Assembly: GCF_023218935.1 (NCBI RefSeq) | Contig: NZ_JAJIAL010000001.1 | Direction: 5' to 3' (one strand) | Length of the DNA stretch: 64,000 nt | From: Fructobacillus cardui | GTDB lineage: Bacteria; Bacillota; Bacilli; Lactobacillales; Lactobacillaceae | Part shown: in pieces, positions 7,517 to 17,193 of the stretch | Layout of the letters: the number at the start of each line of letters is the position of its first letter | Position numbering within the stretch: position 1 is the first letter of the stretch | Position numbers and translations under genes: made by a program | The notes under the pieces: model-generated | Databases searched by the model: none | Seen by the model: only the letters and a program-made list of their open reading frames with translations | Told to the model about the DNA's origin: nothing

Positions 7517-9640
7517 TTAAAATGGATGAGTATCGTACGTCTGCCACGATTCATGTGAATCCTGGATTCGCTTAAACATCCGCTCCATTTCCTTCAGGGT
7601 AAAAGAAGTCAATACTGGCCGACCATGGGGGCAATTATACGGATTTTCAGCTTGTGCTAAATCGCGTAAGAGCGTCTTCGCTTCTTTATCTGAAATATGC
7701 CAATTGGCCTTAATCGCCCGCTTACAAGACATCATAATCGCAGCCTTTTCACGAAAGGCTGCTACAGTAAGCTTACCATCATGAAGGACCCAGTCAATCA
7801 TTTCTTCAATGGTACTTTCAGCCTGATCAGCTAAAATCCAGGCCGGATGCTCATACAAAGCAATCGTATTGGGCCCAAATTCTTCCAGGTGCAAACCAAC
7901 CTGCTCAAAAATTTCATGAAAATCAGCAATCTTTAACATATCTGCGGTCGAATAAGTCAGAGTAATCGGAGCCAGCAATTGCTGCTGGTCCTCGCCTACC
8001 TGGCCAACCACCCGTCGATAATACTCATAATTCAAACGCTCTTGAGCAGCATGCTGATCAACTAAGTACAAATGATCTTGGTCTTGAGAAAAGAGAAAGG
8101 TCCCGTGCATCTGGCCAATATAATCCAGACTAGGAAAACCTGTCTTTTTGCTAGCCTCATCACTTAAATCCAAATCCTGGTTAACGGGCTTAGAAGCCGC
8201 TTTAAGCTGGTCCTGATTTTTCTGCCCGCTCAGCCTATCGTTTTGCTGTGAATCAAGATCCAAACCCATGGCCTGATTGGCTAATGCAGCCAAGCCCGTA
8301 TCGGCATGAGCATACAGGCCACCATTCGCTTTGACATCGCTAGTTGGCTGGTCAGTAGGGGCGTCTTGCTGGTAAGCTGCTAACGGTTCAGCAACCTTCG
8401 ACTGAGGTTGGTCTTCGTCCGCAAAAGCCGGCCGGTATTCTTCTTTGGCATAACGGCTGGCAAAATCAGCAACTTTCACATCGGCTAGTTGATTTTCATC
8501 GTCAATCTCAACCACCCTGTCAGCCTTAACCGGAACAGAAAGGACCTCTTTGGCCGACTTCTTCACGGGAACGGTCGGCTCAGCTGCCGCCGAATCCGGA
8601 CTTTCGGCCGTTTCCCCTTGACCCAAGTTATCAAGCGCTGCAGGAATCAAGTTTTCACCACGCAACCGGTCGGCAATGACCTGCGTAATCAACTCCGTCA
8701 GCTCCCCCTCTTCACTCAAACGAATCTCGGCCTTCTGAGGGTGAACATTGACATCAACCAACAGTGGGTCCAGCTCAATATTGATAGCACCAATTGGAAA
8801 ACGGCCAACCATCAATTTTGAACCATAACCTGTACTAATCGCATTTGAAACAGAGAAATTTTTGACAAAACGGTGATTTACCAAAACGGCAAAATAAGAC
8901 CGGGAAGACCGAGTCTGTTCTGGCAAAGACAAGTAGCCGTTCACCTTAAAGTGGTCAGAGGCGCCCTCAAAAGCAACCATTTTTTCAGCCGTTTTTCGGT
9001 CATAAACAACTGCTAAAACCTGCCGCAAATCGCCATTACCAGGCGTTCTCACTAAAGTCTTACCGTTATGACTCAGCGTCAAGGCAACATTTGGATAAGC
9101 CATAGCCAGGTGGTTGATGGTTTCCACCATCAATGACATCTCAGTCTGCGGCTTTTTCAAATACTTTAACCGAGCCGGTGTATTGTAAAACAGCGAACGG
9201 ACGGCAACAATAGTCCCAAAGCGACCGGCCGTTGGGCCTTCTTGGGCCACCTGGCCACCTTTAACCTGATAAAGAAAACCGGTTTCAGCTGTCTGCGTCC
9301 TGGTCTGCAAAGTGACATCAGCAACCGCCGCAATCGATGGCAAGGCTTCACCACGGAAACCTAAAGTCATGATATTAAACAAATCATGCCGGTCTTGTAT
9401 TTTCGAAGTCGCGTGGCGAACAAAAGCCAGTGGTACTTCTTCTTGGTCAATTCCCTGGCCGTTGTCGATTACTTTAATTAAATCCAAGCCACTATTTTCA
9501 ATCACAACTTCCACTTGAGTGGCATTAGCATCAATCGCGTTTTCAACCAATTCCTTCACTACGGAAGCGGGACGTTCAATCACCTCACCGGCCGCAATTT
9601 GGTTAGCCAATAATTCAGGCAGTTCATGAATTTTAGTCAT
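7517..9640 (-). CDS. mutL: DNA mismatch repair protein MutL
   Basis: ATPase and latent endonuclease of methyl-independent mismatch repair. It has 707 aa. The GHKL ATPase region shows ELVENAIDANA and GFRGEALPSIAAV. A long hydrophilic linker (about 340-500) follows. The C-terminal endonuclease motif DQHAAQERLNYE begins at residue 528 and matches DQHA(x)2E(x)4E. SCKRA (638-642) and CPHGRP (670-675) complete the metal site. An intact nuclease site fits an organism that nicks the new strand with MutL rather than MutH. The start lies 1 nt after the mutS stop, so the two are coupled. Confidence 0.97.
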   Translation of the reverse strand: MTKIHELPELLANQIAAGEVIERPASVVKELVENAIDANATQVEVVIENSGLDLIKVIDNGQGIDQEEVPLAFVRHATSKIQDRHDLFNIMTLGFRGEALPSIAAVADVTLQTRTQTAETGFLYQVKGGQVAQEGPTAGRFGTIVAVRSLFYNTPARLKYLKKPQTEMSLMVETINHLAMAYPNVALTLSHNGKTLVRTPGNGDLRQVLAVVYDRKTAEKMVAFEGASDHFKVNGYLSLPEQTRSSRSYFAVLVNHRFVKNFSVSNAISTGYGSKLMVGRFPIGAINIELDPLLVDVNVHPQKAEIRLSEEGELTELITQVIADRLRGENLIPAALDNLGQGETAESPDSAAAEPTVPVKKSAKEVLSVPVKADRVVEIDDENQLADVKVADFASRYAKEEYRPAFADEDQPQSKVAEPLAAYQQDAPTDQPTSDVKANGGLYAHADTGLAALANQAMGLDLDSQQNDRLSGQKNQDQLKAASKPVNQDLDLSDEASKKTGFPSLDYIGQMHGTFLFSQDQDHLYLVDQHAAQERLNYEYYRRVVGQVGEDQQQLLAPITLTYSTADMLKIADFHEIFEQVGLHLEEFGPNTIALYEHPAWILADQAESTIEEMIDWVLHDGKLTVAAFREKAAIMMSCKRAIKANWHISDKEAKTLLRDLAQAENPYNCPHGRPVLTSFTLKEMERMFKRIQDSHESWQTYDTHPF

Positions 9641-9641
9641 T

Positions 9642-12368
9642 TTATTGCCTCATTTCCTGTAATTTGGCAATCAAGTTCAGGGCTGCCAACGGAGTCAACT
9701 GGTTAAGGTTCACCCGATCGAGTTCATCAAGGGCTTTCTGGTCAGCCGGATTAATTGGTTCCACTTCAACTGCTGCTGGAACTTCTTTGGCAGGTGCAAT
9801 CTCAAAGAGCGGGATGTCTTGTGCCAAGCCATCCCCAATTGGCATTGCCCCAGTTGAAACACTCGTCACCGGCTGACTAGCAGTACTAGTAACGGCAGAA
9901 TTTGAGCTCACAGAAGGCGTCTCTTCAACACCTTCTACTTGCCCCGCTCCCTGCGCCTCCAAAGCCTTTAAAATCGACTCAGCATTCGTTAAGAGCGACT
10001 TAGGTAATCCTGCCAAGGCGGCTACCTGGATTCCATAAGAACGGTCGGCCGCTCCTGGCTGAACCTGGTGTAGGAAGTGTAAGGCACCATCTTCGGTTAA
10101 CTGCGCCCCAACATGGACATTTCGAATGGCTGGATGGCTAGCTGCCAAGGCCGTTAATTCATGATAGTGAGTCGCAAAAATCGTTGTCGCATGAAGATTT
10201 TGATCCAAGTACTCAATAATTGCCTGTGCCAAGGCCATTCCATCATAAGTGGCCGTACCTCGTCCTAATTCATCAAATAAAATCAGTGACTGTGAGGTTG
10301 CACCTTGCAGAGCTAAGTTTGCCTCGGCCATTTCAACCATAAAGGTTGACCGACCGTTAACAAGGTCATCATTGGCCCCGATTCGGGTAAAGATTTGATC
10401 AAAGATTGGTAAAATCGCCTCATCGGCTGGCACGAAGGCCCCCATTTGGGCCAACACCACGATTAAGGCAACCTGACGCATGTACGTTGACTTACCAGCC
10501 ATATTCGGTCCGGTTACCAGTTGAATTTTGGTTTTTTCGTCAAAGAAGACATCATTAGCAACATATTCACCGGGTCCCAAGAGAGATTCAATTACCGGAT
10601 GACGGCCCTGCTTAATCGTTAATGCCCGGTCGCCATCTGTTTTAAACGCTGGCTTGGTAAAATGACGGTTTTCAGCAACATCAGCCAGGGCAGCCAAAAC
10701 ATCAAGACGGGCAATCTTTTGCGCTAATGTCTGCAAGCGACTGATTTCTTCCTTGACCTTGGCGCGAATAGCCAAGAACAAATCATATTCACGGTCAAAA
10801 CGCTTTGTCTGCGCTGCAAAAATTAGGTCCTCATGTTCTTTCAATTCAGGCGTTGTAAACCGCTCAGCATTCGTCAATGTCTGCTTGCGATGGTAGCGTC
10901 CCTCTTCTAATTTGTCGAGGTTTACCTTGGTCACTTCGATAAAGTAACCAAAGTTTTTGTTGTACTTGACCTTTAAAGTCGAAATGCCAGTCGCTTCTTG
11001 TTCTTGCTTTTGATAAGCTGCTAACCAATCTTGGTTATCGGCCAACGCCTGGTTGTAAGAATCAACCAAGTCATCATAACCCGGCTTGATTAAATCGCCA
11101 TCACGAACCGAAATTGGTGGTTCAGGGACAATGGCTTGGTCAATCAGGCTGGCCAAATCCAGCAATGGGTCGATTTCTTCCCCGGCAGCCTGCAAGATTG
11201 GGTTAACATGGTTAGCCTTCAAAGCGGCCTGCATGTCCGGTACCGCCTGAAGCGAGCGCTTTAACTGCACCAAATCACGGGCATTAATCGTCCCCAAAGC
11301 AGCCTTAGCGGCTAAACGCTCCAAGTCATAAACATACTTTAACTGGTCCTGGACCGTTCCCCGGGTGAAAAAGTCATCCTTAAAAGCAGCCACGGCATCC
11401 TGGCGGGCCTGGATTTTCTCTAAATCCTTCAAAGGCTTAATCAGCCACTGCTTCAACAGCCGACCACCCATGGCCGTCTTCGTCTGGTCTAAGAGCGCAA
11501 AAAGAGAGCCAGCCTTTTGCTTGGTCCGAGCATTTTCAACCAAATCCAGGTTGACCCGTGTCACCTGGTTAAACACCAAATAGGCCTGGCGCTCATACGT
11601 TTGAACCGGCATAATGTGGTCCAAAGACCGCTTTTGCGTATCAAATAGATACTGAAGGAGCAGCCCAGTAACCGTCTGCTTGGCAGTATTTTTTAAATCT
11701 TTCGTTAAATAAGTAATCGTAGCGGAAGGCTGCACGGGTCCCTGATAGGAAACGACCAGTCCCTTTTCGCCAATGGCATCGGCCAACGCTGGAGTTGAAA
11801 AATCGCCCTCTTTTGCTAAGACGACTTCCTTCACCTCCAAAGCGCCTAATTCATCTAAAACGGCGCCCTCATCTGTCAATTCCGTTGCCTTCAGTTCACC
11901 AGTTGAAAGGTCAATATAAGACAAGGCAAAAGCTGCCTGGTCGGCATACCCCGGACGTGATCCGGTTGCCGCCACAGCAGCCAAAAAGTTATTATCCTTG
12001 CCATCCCCGTTCTTTGATGAAAGCTTCGTTCCCGGCGTAATTAACTGGACAACATCTCGTTTAACCATTCCCTTAGCCGTTGTCGGATCTTCCATTTGCT
12101 CGACAATGGCCACCTTATGACCAGCATCGACCAAGATATCGATATAGGCTGACACGGCGTGGTGAGGAATCCCGGCCATTGGAATTGGTTCAGCCGAATT
12201 TTTATTCCGTGCTGTTAAGGTTAACTCGAGAATTTTGGCCCCCTTAATTGCATCGTCTTCAAAGAGCTCATAAAAATCGCCCATTCGGTAAAACACGAAG
12301 GCATCGGGGTATTGATCCTTAATTTGATGGTATTGCACCATCATCGGGGTTGGTTCTTTTGTCGCCAT
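9642..12368 (-). CDS. mutS: DNA mismatch repair protein MutS
   Basis: Recognises mismatches and recruits MutL. It has 908 aa. The mismatch-reading FxE motif is at F32-Y-E34. The connector, lever and clamp domains precede the ABC-type ATPase, with Walker A GPNMAGKST at 620-628, Walker B acidic pair D699-E700, and a conserved THYHEL further on. A Ser/Thr/Val-rich linker (about 810-870) precedes a short C-terminal helical segment. The ATG at 12368 follows an AGGAGG site. It forms a two-gene operon with mutL and looks full-length and active. Confidence 0.97.
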   Translation of the reverse strand: MATKEPTPMMVQYHQIKDQYPDAFVFYRMGDFYELFEDDAIKGAKILELTLTARNKNSAEPIPMAGIPHHAVSAYIDILVDAGHKVAIVEQMEDPTTAKGMVKRDVVQLITPGTKLSSKNGDGKDNNFLAAVAATGSRPGYADQAAFALSYIDLSTGELKATELTDEGAVLDELGALEVKEVVLAKEGDFSTPALADAIGEKGLVVSYQGPVQPSATITYLTKDLKNTAKQTVTGLLLQYLFDTQKRSLDHIMPVQTYERQAYLVFNQVTRVNLDLVENARTKQKAGSLFALLDQTKTAMGGRLLKQWLIKPLKDLEKIQARQDAVAAFKDDFFTRGTVQDQLKYVYDLERLAAKAALGTINARDLVQLKRSLQAVPDMQAALKANHVNPILQAAGEEIDPLLDLASLIDQAIVPEPPISVRDGDLIKPGYDDLVDSYNQALADNQDWLAAYQKQEQEATGISTLKVKYNKNFGYFIEVTKVNLDKLEEGRYHRKQTLTNAERFTTPELKEHEDLIFAAQTKRFDREYDLFLAIRAKVKEEISRLQTLAQKIARLDVLAALADVAENRHFTKPAFKTDGDRALTIKQGRHPVIESLLGPGEYVANDVFFDEKTKIQLVTGPNMAGKSTYMRQVALIVVLAQMGAFVPADEAILPIFDQIFTRIGANDDLVNGRSTFMVEMAEANLALQGATSQSLILFDELGRGTATYDGMALAQAIIEYLDQNLHATTIFATHYHELTALAASHPAIRNVHVGAQLTEDGALHFLHQVQPGAADRSYGIQVAALAGLPKSLLTNAESILKALEAQGAGQVEGVEETPSVSSNSAVTSTASQPVTSVSTGAMPIGDGLAQDIPLFEIAPAKEVPAAVEVEPINPADQKALDELDRVNLNQLTPLAALNLIAKLQEMRQ

Positions 12369-12461
12369 AAATGGCCCTCCTCTTAACAGTTTTTAAGCGA
12401 TGTTACCGTTGTTCTTGCCTTTTACTGCCATTTGACGAGTCAGATTGACAAAAGACTTCTT

Positions 12462-13058
12462 TTATTCACTAATTTGATAACCATCTTTTAATAAATCAGC
12501 AAAGCTCACCACCGGCTTTGGCTCTGCTGGATAATCCAAAACCGCCTTTTGCATCCAGACCAAATCATACCAAGTATCAAACTTATAGCCAATCCGGTCA
12601 AAGGCGCCAACATAGCGGTAGCCCATGTGCTCATGAAAATCACGACTATTTGATGTCAGATGTTCATCATCGACCTTTGGCACGGCGATGCAGGCATTCA
12701 CATTGATAATGTTTTGATCACGAGAAATTTGCTCAATAATTTTGTACAGGCGCTTACCTAAACCATGGTGACGCTCGTCCTGGCAAATATAAATTGAGGT
12801 TTCAACCGACCAGGCGTAGGCTTGGCGTGAGCCCATCGGACTCGTGTAAGCATAACCCAAAATCACGCCATCCAAAACGGCCACAATGTAAGGATGCGTC
12901 TTTAACGTTGTTTCAATCCGTGCTTGAAACTCAGCAACCGTCGGCACATCGTATTCAAAGGTAATGGCCGTTTCTCGAATGTAGGGCGCATAAATCGCTA
13001 ATAATTCGGCCGCATCGGCTGCTATTGCTGGACGGAAAATAATTTGATCTGTTGCCAT
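12462..13058 (-). CDS. GNAT N-acetyltransferase, phosphinothricin-acetyltransferase-like
   Basis: Acetyl-CoA-dependent N-acetyltransferase of 198 aa. The acetyl-CoA loop (Q/R-x-x-G-x-G/A type) is ERHHGLGKR at 95-103. The downstream VNACIAVP segment followed by an HLTSNSRDFHEHMGY-like stretch is typical of the PAT/Bar-like branch. The substrate cannot be predicted; family members acetylate phosphinothricin, methionine sulfone or other amines. It stands alone between mutS and the rlmD terminator. The start at 13058 follows a weak purine-rich site (GAGGTATCACC). Confidence 0.85.
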   Translation of the reverse strand: MATDQIIFRPAIAADAAELLAIYAPYIRETAITFEYDVPTVAEFQARIETTLKTHPYIVAVLDGVILGYAYTSPMGSRQAYAWSVETSIYICQDERHHGLGKRLYKIIEQISRDQNIINVNACIAVPKVDDEHLTSNSRDFHEHMGYRYVGAFDRIGYKFDTWYDLVWMQKAVLDYPAEPKPVVSFADLLKDGYQISE

Positions 13059-13095
13059 GGTGATACCTCATCCTAAAAAGTATTTGAAATAAGAA

Positions 13096-13126
13096 AAGCC
13101 TACTTGTCAAACTGACAACTAGGCTT
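13096..13126 (-). terminator. Terminator after rlmD
   Basis: A long near-perfect hairpin, AAGCCTAGTTGTCA pairing with TGACAAGTAGGCTT across a 3-nt loop, is followed by TTCTTAT on the minus strand. Its stem overlaps the rlmD stop codon (13125-13127). Confidence 0.8.
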
Positions 13127-14510
13127 ATTTTGTCAGCACTGCCACTGCTTCCACATGGGTTGTTTGTGGGAACTGGTCGACCGGTTGGATAGCACCCTCA
13201 AGGGCGTAACCATGGTCCACCAAATCCTTAATATCACGCACCATTGTCGCTGGATTACATGAAACATAAACCAGGCGCTTTGGGCTGATTTCACTAACGG
13301 CTTCAATAAAATCAGCTGTTAAGCCCTTTCGAGGCGGATCAACAAAGACAACATCCGCCTTGAGGCCTTCTTCAGCCCACTTGAGCATCTGACTTGGCGC
13401 ATCGGCCGCAACAAAGTGGCTATTGGTGACCTGGTTAATGCGTGCGTTTTCCTCGGCATCGTCAATGGCCGCTTCGACCAATTCGACCCCATAGACTTCG
13501 GCCACATCGTTCGCCACAGTCAAGGCAATCGTTCCGATTCCACAGTAGGCATCAATCACGATATCGGTCTTCTTCAATTCAGCCTTTTCCTTCGCCAACT
13601 GGTAAAGCTTAGCAGTCGTTTCAGGGTTAACCTGGTAGAAAGAATTAGGGCCAATCAGGTACTTCTTACCCAGCAAGATATCCTCAATGGCGGGCTTACC
13701 CCACAAAACCTGATTTTGATAACCCATAATCACATTTGTTTGGGCCTTATTGACATTTTGAATCACCGATTCAAGCTTTGGTAAGCGCGCCTTTAGTTCG
13801 ACTGCAATTGCCTCTGCTTCTGGTAACTTCTTGGTTTTCGTCACCAAAACGACCATTAATTCACCGGTTGCTTTACCAATTCGAGCCATCACATGGCGGA
13901 TAACACCACGGCCCTCTTTTTCATCATAGGCCAAAATTCCAAACTCTTGTAAGACATCCCGTGTCACGCGGATTGCTTCATCCACGGCTGGGTCTTGGAT
14001 GTAAAAGGAATCGGTCGGAATCAACTTGTGCGATCCACGCCGGAAAAAGCCGGTTTCTAGGCGACCGTTAATCATTCGCGCCGGTACTTGCGCCTTATTT
14101 CGGTAATGGGTTGGGTCCGTCATCCCAATTGTATCGGCCACCTCAACGTCGAGGCGGGCCTTCTTAAATAATTCCTGTACCTGGGACTTTTTCCAGGCCA
14201 ACTGGGCCGAATAAGCCAAGTTTGCTAGCGGCGCAATCCCAGTCGTTAAGGCCAACTGGTCCGTTAATTCAACTCGGTCTGCTGATTTTTCCAACAAACG
14301 TTTTACACGGGCAAAGCCGTAATTTTTTAGAACCTTTGTCACCAGAATTTCGGCCTTTTCACCAGGGAGAGCATCGGTTACAAAGAGCGGAAAACCATCC
14401 ACCTTCGCCACGCCAAGGCCTTGATAGGTTAAATCGATCACTGAAGCAGTGATGACTTCATTTTTATGGACCGGAGCGGCCTGTTTAATTGTACGGTTGG
14501 CTTTAGCCAT
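13125..14510 (-). CDS. rlmD: 23S rRNA (uracil-5-)-methyltransferase, TrmA/RlmCD family
   Basis: S-adenosylmethionine-dependent methyltransferase that makes m5U in 23S rRNA. It has 461 aa. An N-terminal TRAM RNA-binding domain (about 15-75) is followed by the central domain. The SAM motif is IDAYCGIGTIA, then VDPPRKG, with the catalytic cysteine C418 in YVSCNPATM. The CxxxxxCxxC iron-sulfur motif of E. coli RlmD is absent, which points to the Gram-positive RlmCD type, so the exact target uridine(s) are uncertain. The ATG at 14510 is 2 nt after the dgkB stop. The symbol is by family; rlmCD or yefA may suit equally. Confidence 0.88.
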   Translation of the reverse strand: MAKANRTIKQAAPVHKNEVITASVIDLTYQGLGVAKVDGFPLFVTDALPGEKAEILVTKVLKNYGFARVKRLLEKSADRVELTDQLALTTGIAPLANLAYSAQLAWKKSQVQELFKKARLDVEVADTIGMTDPTHYRNKAQVPARMINGRLETGFFRRGSHKLIPTDSFYIQDPAVDEAIRVTRDVLQEFGILAYDEKEGRGVIRHVMARIGKATGELMVVLVTKTKKLPEAEAIAVELKARLPKLESVIQNVNKAQTNVIMGYQNQVLWGKPAIEDILLGKKYLIGPNSFYQVNPETTAKLYQLAKEKAELKKTDIVIDAYCGIGTIALTVANDVAEVYGVELVEAAIDDAEENARINQVTNSHFVAADAPSQMLKWAEEGLKADVVFVDPPRKGLTADFIEAVSEISPKRLVYVSCNPATMVRDIKDLVDHGYALEGAIQPVDQFPQTTHVEAVAVLTK

Positions 14511-14512
14511 GC

Positions 14513-15577
14513 TTAGTTATTTTCCTTCTCATCTGCTTTGGGTTCGTGCTGGGTCGCCTCAAGGGCTTCAACCTGTTCCATGAACTCTTCTTGAATCTTA
14601 GCATTCGTTGCATCTACGTCAATAGCTGACAAATCAGCAACCAATTCAATATGTTGTTTTAAGTTCTCAAAGGTCATTGGCGCATCCCCACCATACTCAC
14701 CATCCAGGTTCACCTTGATTGGATGATCATCTGATAGCGGTGTGATTTCAACCTTCGACGTCTTCTTATAAATCAGCTGTGGGTTATTCACATGAGAACC
14801 GTTCAAAACCTGGGCGGCCAACTGCGTAATCTGCCACAAGTTAGCGGCCTTAACAATCAATAGCGTGAACTGACCGTCATCTAATTTGGCATCAGGCACA
14901 ATCGATTCAAAACCACCAACCGAATTGGTTAGGGCCAAGAAAATCATTGAGATGTCGCCATCATACTCGCCGTCGTCATAAACAACCTTGGCCTTCACCG
15001 GTTCCAATCGTGTTAGTAGCTCGGCACCCTTAACCAGGTAGGCCAAGTAACCATAAAGTGACTTCATCACAGACGGTACGGCATACGTCACTTCGGAAAG
15101 CGTCCCTAAAGCAGCAATATTCATGAAGTAGCGGGCATCGGCAGGGGCCAAAATTTGCCCTTCCGCTTCCACTAAGCCACCTCGAGTCGAAATTCGACCG
15201 ATATCCATCTTAATCGTCTGCCCTTTCAAAATCACCTTGGCAGCTTCCAATGGATCATCACGAGAGACCTTCAAAGCTCGGGCGTAATCGTTAGTTGTTC
15301 CAGCCGGAATAATCGCCATTTTAGGCCGACGCTTCAAGGGCGCAATCCCGTTGACAACCTCGTTGATTGTCCCGTCACCACCAGCAGCTACGATTAAATC
15401 AAAGCCCTCGAAGGCGGCTCGGGTCGCTTCCTTTTGTGCTGAAAAAGGTTCCGGGGTGGTGGCATATGTCGATGTTTCATACCCTGCTTCTTCATACACT
15501 CGGATAATGTCTAACATTTCCCGTTTCGCTGTTTCCCGACCCGAACTAGGGTTATAGATAATTCGTGCTCGTTTCAT
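14513..15577 (-). CDS. dgkB: Diacylglycerol kinase (lipid kinase, DAGK catalytic domain)
   Basis: Phosphorylates diacylglycerol released by lipoteichoic acid synthesis, returning it to phospholipid synthesis. It has 354 aa. The nucleotide-binding GGDGT is at 66-70, followed by INEVVNGI, and N-terminal IIYNPSSGR is typical of the family. The C-terminal ~30 residues are acidic and Glu/Lys-rich and probably disordered. It precedes rlmD by 2 nt, a pairing also known in other lactobacilli. The gene upstream (gatB) is separated by a terminator. YegS-like sphingolipid kinases share the fold, but DgkB is the expected Firmicute enzyme. Confidence 0.9.
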   Translation of the reverse strand: MKRARIIYNPSSGRETAKREMLDIIRVYEEAGYETSTYATTPEPFSAQKEATRAAFEGFDLIVAAGGDGTINEVVNGIAPLKRRPKMAIIPAGTTNDYARALKVSRDDPLEAAKVILKGQTIKMDIGRISTRGGLVEAEGQILAPADARYFMNIAALGTLSEVTYAVPSVMKSLYGYLAYLVKGAELLTRLEPVKAKVVYDDGEYDGDISMIFLALTNSVGGFESIVPDAKLDDGQFTLLIVKAANLWQITQLAAQVLNGSHVNNPQLIYKKTSKVEITPLSDDHPIKVNLDGEYGGDAPMTFENLKQHIELVADLSAIDVDATNAKIQEEFMEQVEALEATQHEPKADEKENN

Positions 15578-15650
15578 GACTCACCTGCAAAGCTTCCCAA
15601 TCATTCATACAATCAGTAAAGCCTCGACTTCCTCCTAAAATATATGTACA

Positions 15651-15674
15651 AAAGCCCGCAAAGCGGTGCTTTTA
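15651..15674 (-). terminator. Terminator after gatB
   Basis: The hairpin AAAAGC-A-CCGC/GCGG-GCTTTT has a TTT loop and ends the gatCAB operon on the minus strand. The T run is short and interrupted after TTTTG. Confidence 0.6.
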
Positions 15675-15730
15675 TGACAGTAACAAGGCCAACTACTTTG
15701 GTCAACCGACAATTACTACTTGATTATTGG

Positions 15731-17182
15731 TTAGCGCTTGTTCAACTCGGCTAACAAAAGCTTGTTCAAGACACCAGGGTTGGCCTGACCCTTGGACTTC
15801 TTCATCAATTGGCCAATCAAAAAGCCAGTTGCCCGGTCCTTACCACCCTTAAAGTCTTCAATTGACTGTGGGTTGTCATCCAAGACCTCATTGATCATTG
15901 GTGTCAAAACGGCTGGGTCAGAAATCTGAACCAATCCTTGTGCCTTAGCGTAAGCTTCTGGTTCTTCACCTTCCATGATGGCCTCAAAGACCTTCTTGGC
16001 TTGCTTAGTTGAGATGGTACCGTCTTCAATCAACTTCACCATACCGGCCAAGTTTTCAGGAGTCAAATCGGTATCCTGCAATTCAACCTGGTTCTTGTTC
16101 AAGTATGCGTTCACGTCACCGATTAAGTAGTTGGCAACACGCTTTGCAGCTGATTTTGAATCGGCTCCAGCATTGACAGCGGCGTCAAAGAAGTTCGCCA
16201 TTGCCAAGGTTTGTGTCAAAACTTCGGCATCATATTGCTCCAAACCAAGGTCCTGTACATAAGCCACTTGTCGGTCCCCAGCTGACTTTGGCAATTCAGC
16301 TTGAACACGGTCAATCCAGGCTTGATCAATGTGGATTGGTGACAAATCAGGTTCTGGGAAGTAACGGTAATCATCCGCCACTTCCTTGACCCGCATCAAG
16401 AGCGTTGACTTGGTTGGCTCATCGTAACGACGAGTTTCCTGGCGGACCTTGCCACCAGAACGAATCACCTGTGCCTGACGGCGTTCTTCGAATTCCAAAG
16501 CAGATTGGACATAGTGGAAGGAGTTAATGTTCTTCATTTCCACTCGTGTTCCATAAGTCTTTGACCCTCGTGGACGCAATGACACGTTGACATCAGCTCG
16601 CATCTGTCCTTCTTGCATCTTGGCTTCCGAAACACCCGTAAACAAGACAACTCGACGCAATTGTTCCAGGTAAGCGTAGGCTTCTTCTGGTGAAGACAAA
16701 TCAGGCTTGGACACGATTTCAACCAACGGTGTTCCCTGACGGTTCAAATCAACGTATGAATAGCCGTCGGTACCGTGAGTGTTCTTTCCAGCATCTTCTT
16801 CGACGTGAAGTTCTTCAATCCCAATTCGCTTTACGCTACCATCAAGCATGTTAACGTCTAAGTAACCATGACGACCCAATGGTGTTCGCATTTGAGTTGT
16901 CTGGTATGACTTTGGGTTATCCGGGTAAACGTAGTTCTTCCGGTCCCAACGAATGTCTTCTGTGATTTCGGCATGCAAAGCCAAAGCTACACGCATCCCG
17001 TATTCGATAGCACCCTTGTTGGCAACAGGCAAGACCCCTGGGTAACCCCAGTCGATGACGTTGGTGTTTTCGTTAGGGGCATCCCCATAGTGAACGGGTG
17101 AAGGTGACAGCAGCTTGGAATTTGTCTGCATTTCAACGTGGACTTCAAGCCCAATGGTTGTTTCAAAGTTTTCGTTTGCCAT
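15731..17182 (-). CDS. gatB: Asp/Glu-tRNA amidotransferase subunit B
   Basis: GatB binds misacylated Glu-tRNA(Gln) or Asp-tRNA(Asn), activates the acid with ATP and transfers ammonia made by GatA. It has 483 aa, full family length. The N-terminal signature TTIGLEVHVEMQTNSK and GYPGVLPVANK are present, and the C-terminal part is the helical YqeY-like tRNA-binding tail ending in NPGVLNKLLLAELNKR. It starts 11 nt after the gatA stop with an AGGAGGGG-type site. Together with gatA and gatC it forms the usual operon, here in C-A-B order. Confidence 0.97.
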   Translation of the reverse strand: MANENFETTIGLEVHVEMQTNSKLLSPSPVHYGDAPNENTNVIDWGYPGVLPVANKGAIEYGMRVALALHAEITEDIRWDRKNYVYPDNPKSYQTTQMRTPLGRHGYLDVNMLDGSVKRIGIEELHVEEDAGKNTHGTDGYSYVDLNRQGTPLVEIVSKPDLSSPEEAYAYLEQLRRVVLFTGVSEAKMQEGQMRADVNVSLRPRGSKTYGTRVEMKNINSFHYVQSALEFEERRQAQVIRSGGKVRQETRRYDEPTKSTLLMRVKEVADDYRYFPEPDLSPIHIDQAWIDRVQAELPKSAGDRQVAYVQDLGLEQYDAEVLTQTLAMANFFDAAVNAGADSKSAAKRVANYLIGDVNAYLNKNQVELQDTDLTPENLAGMVKLIEDGTISTKQAKKVFEAIMEGEEPEAYAKAQGLVQISDPAVLTPMINEVLDDNPQSIEDFKGGKDRATGFLIGQLMKKSKGQANPGVLNKLLLAELNKR

Positions 17183-17193
17183 TTGTCCCCTCC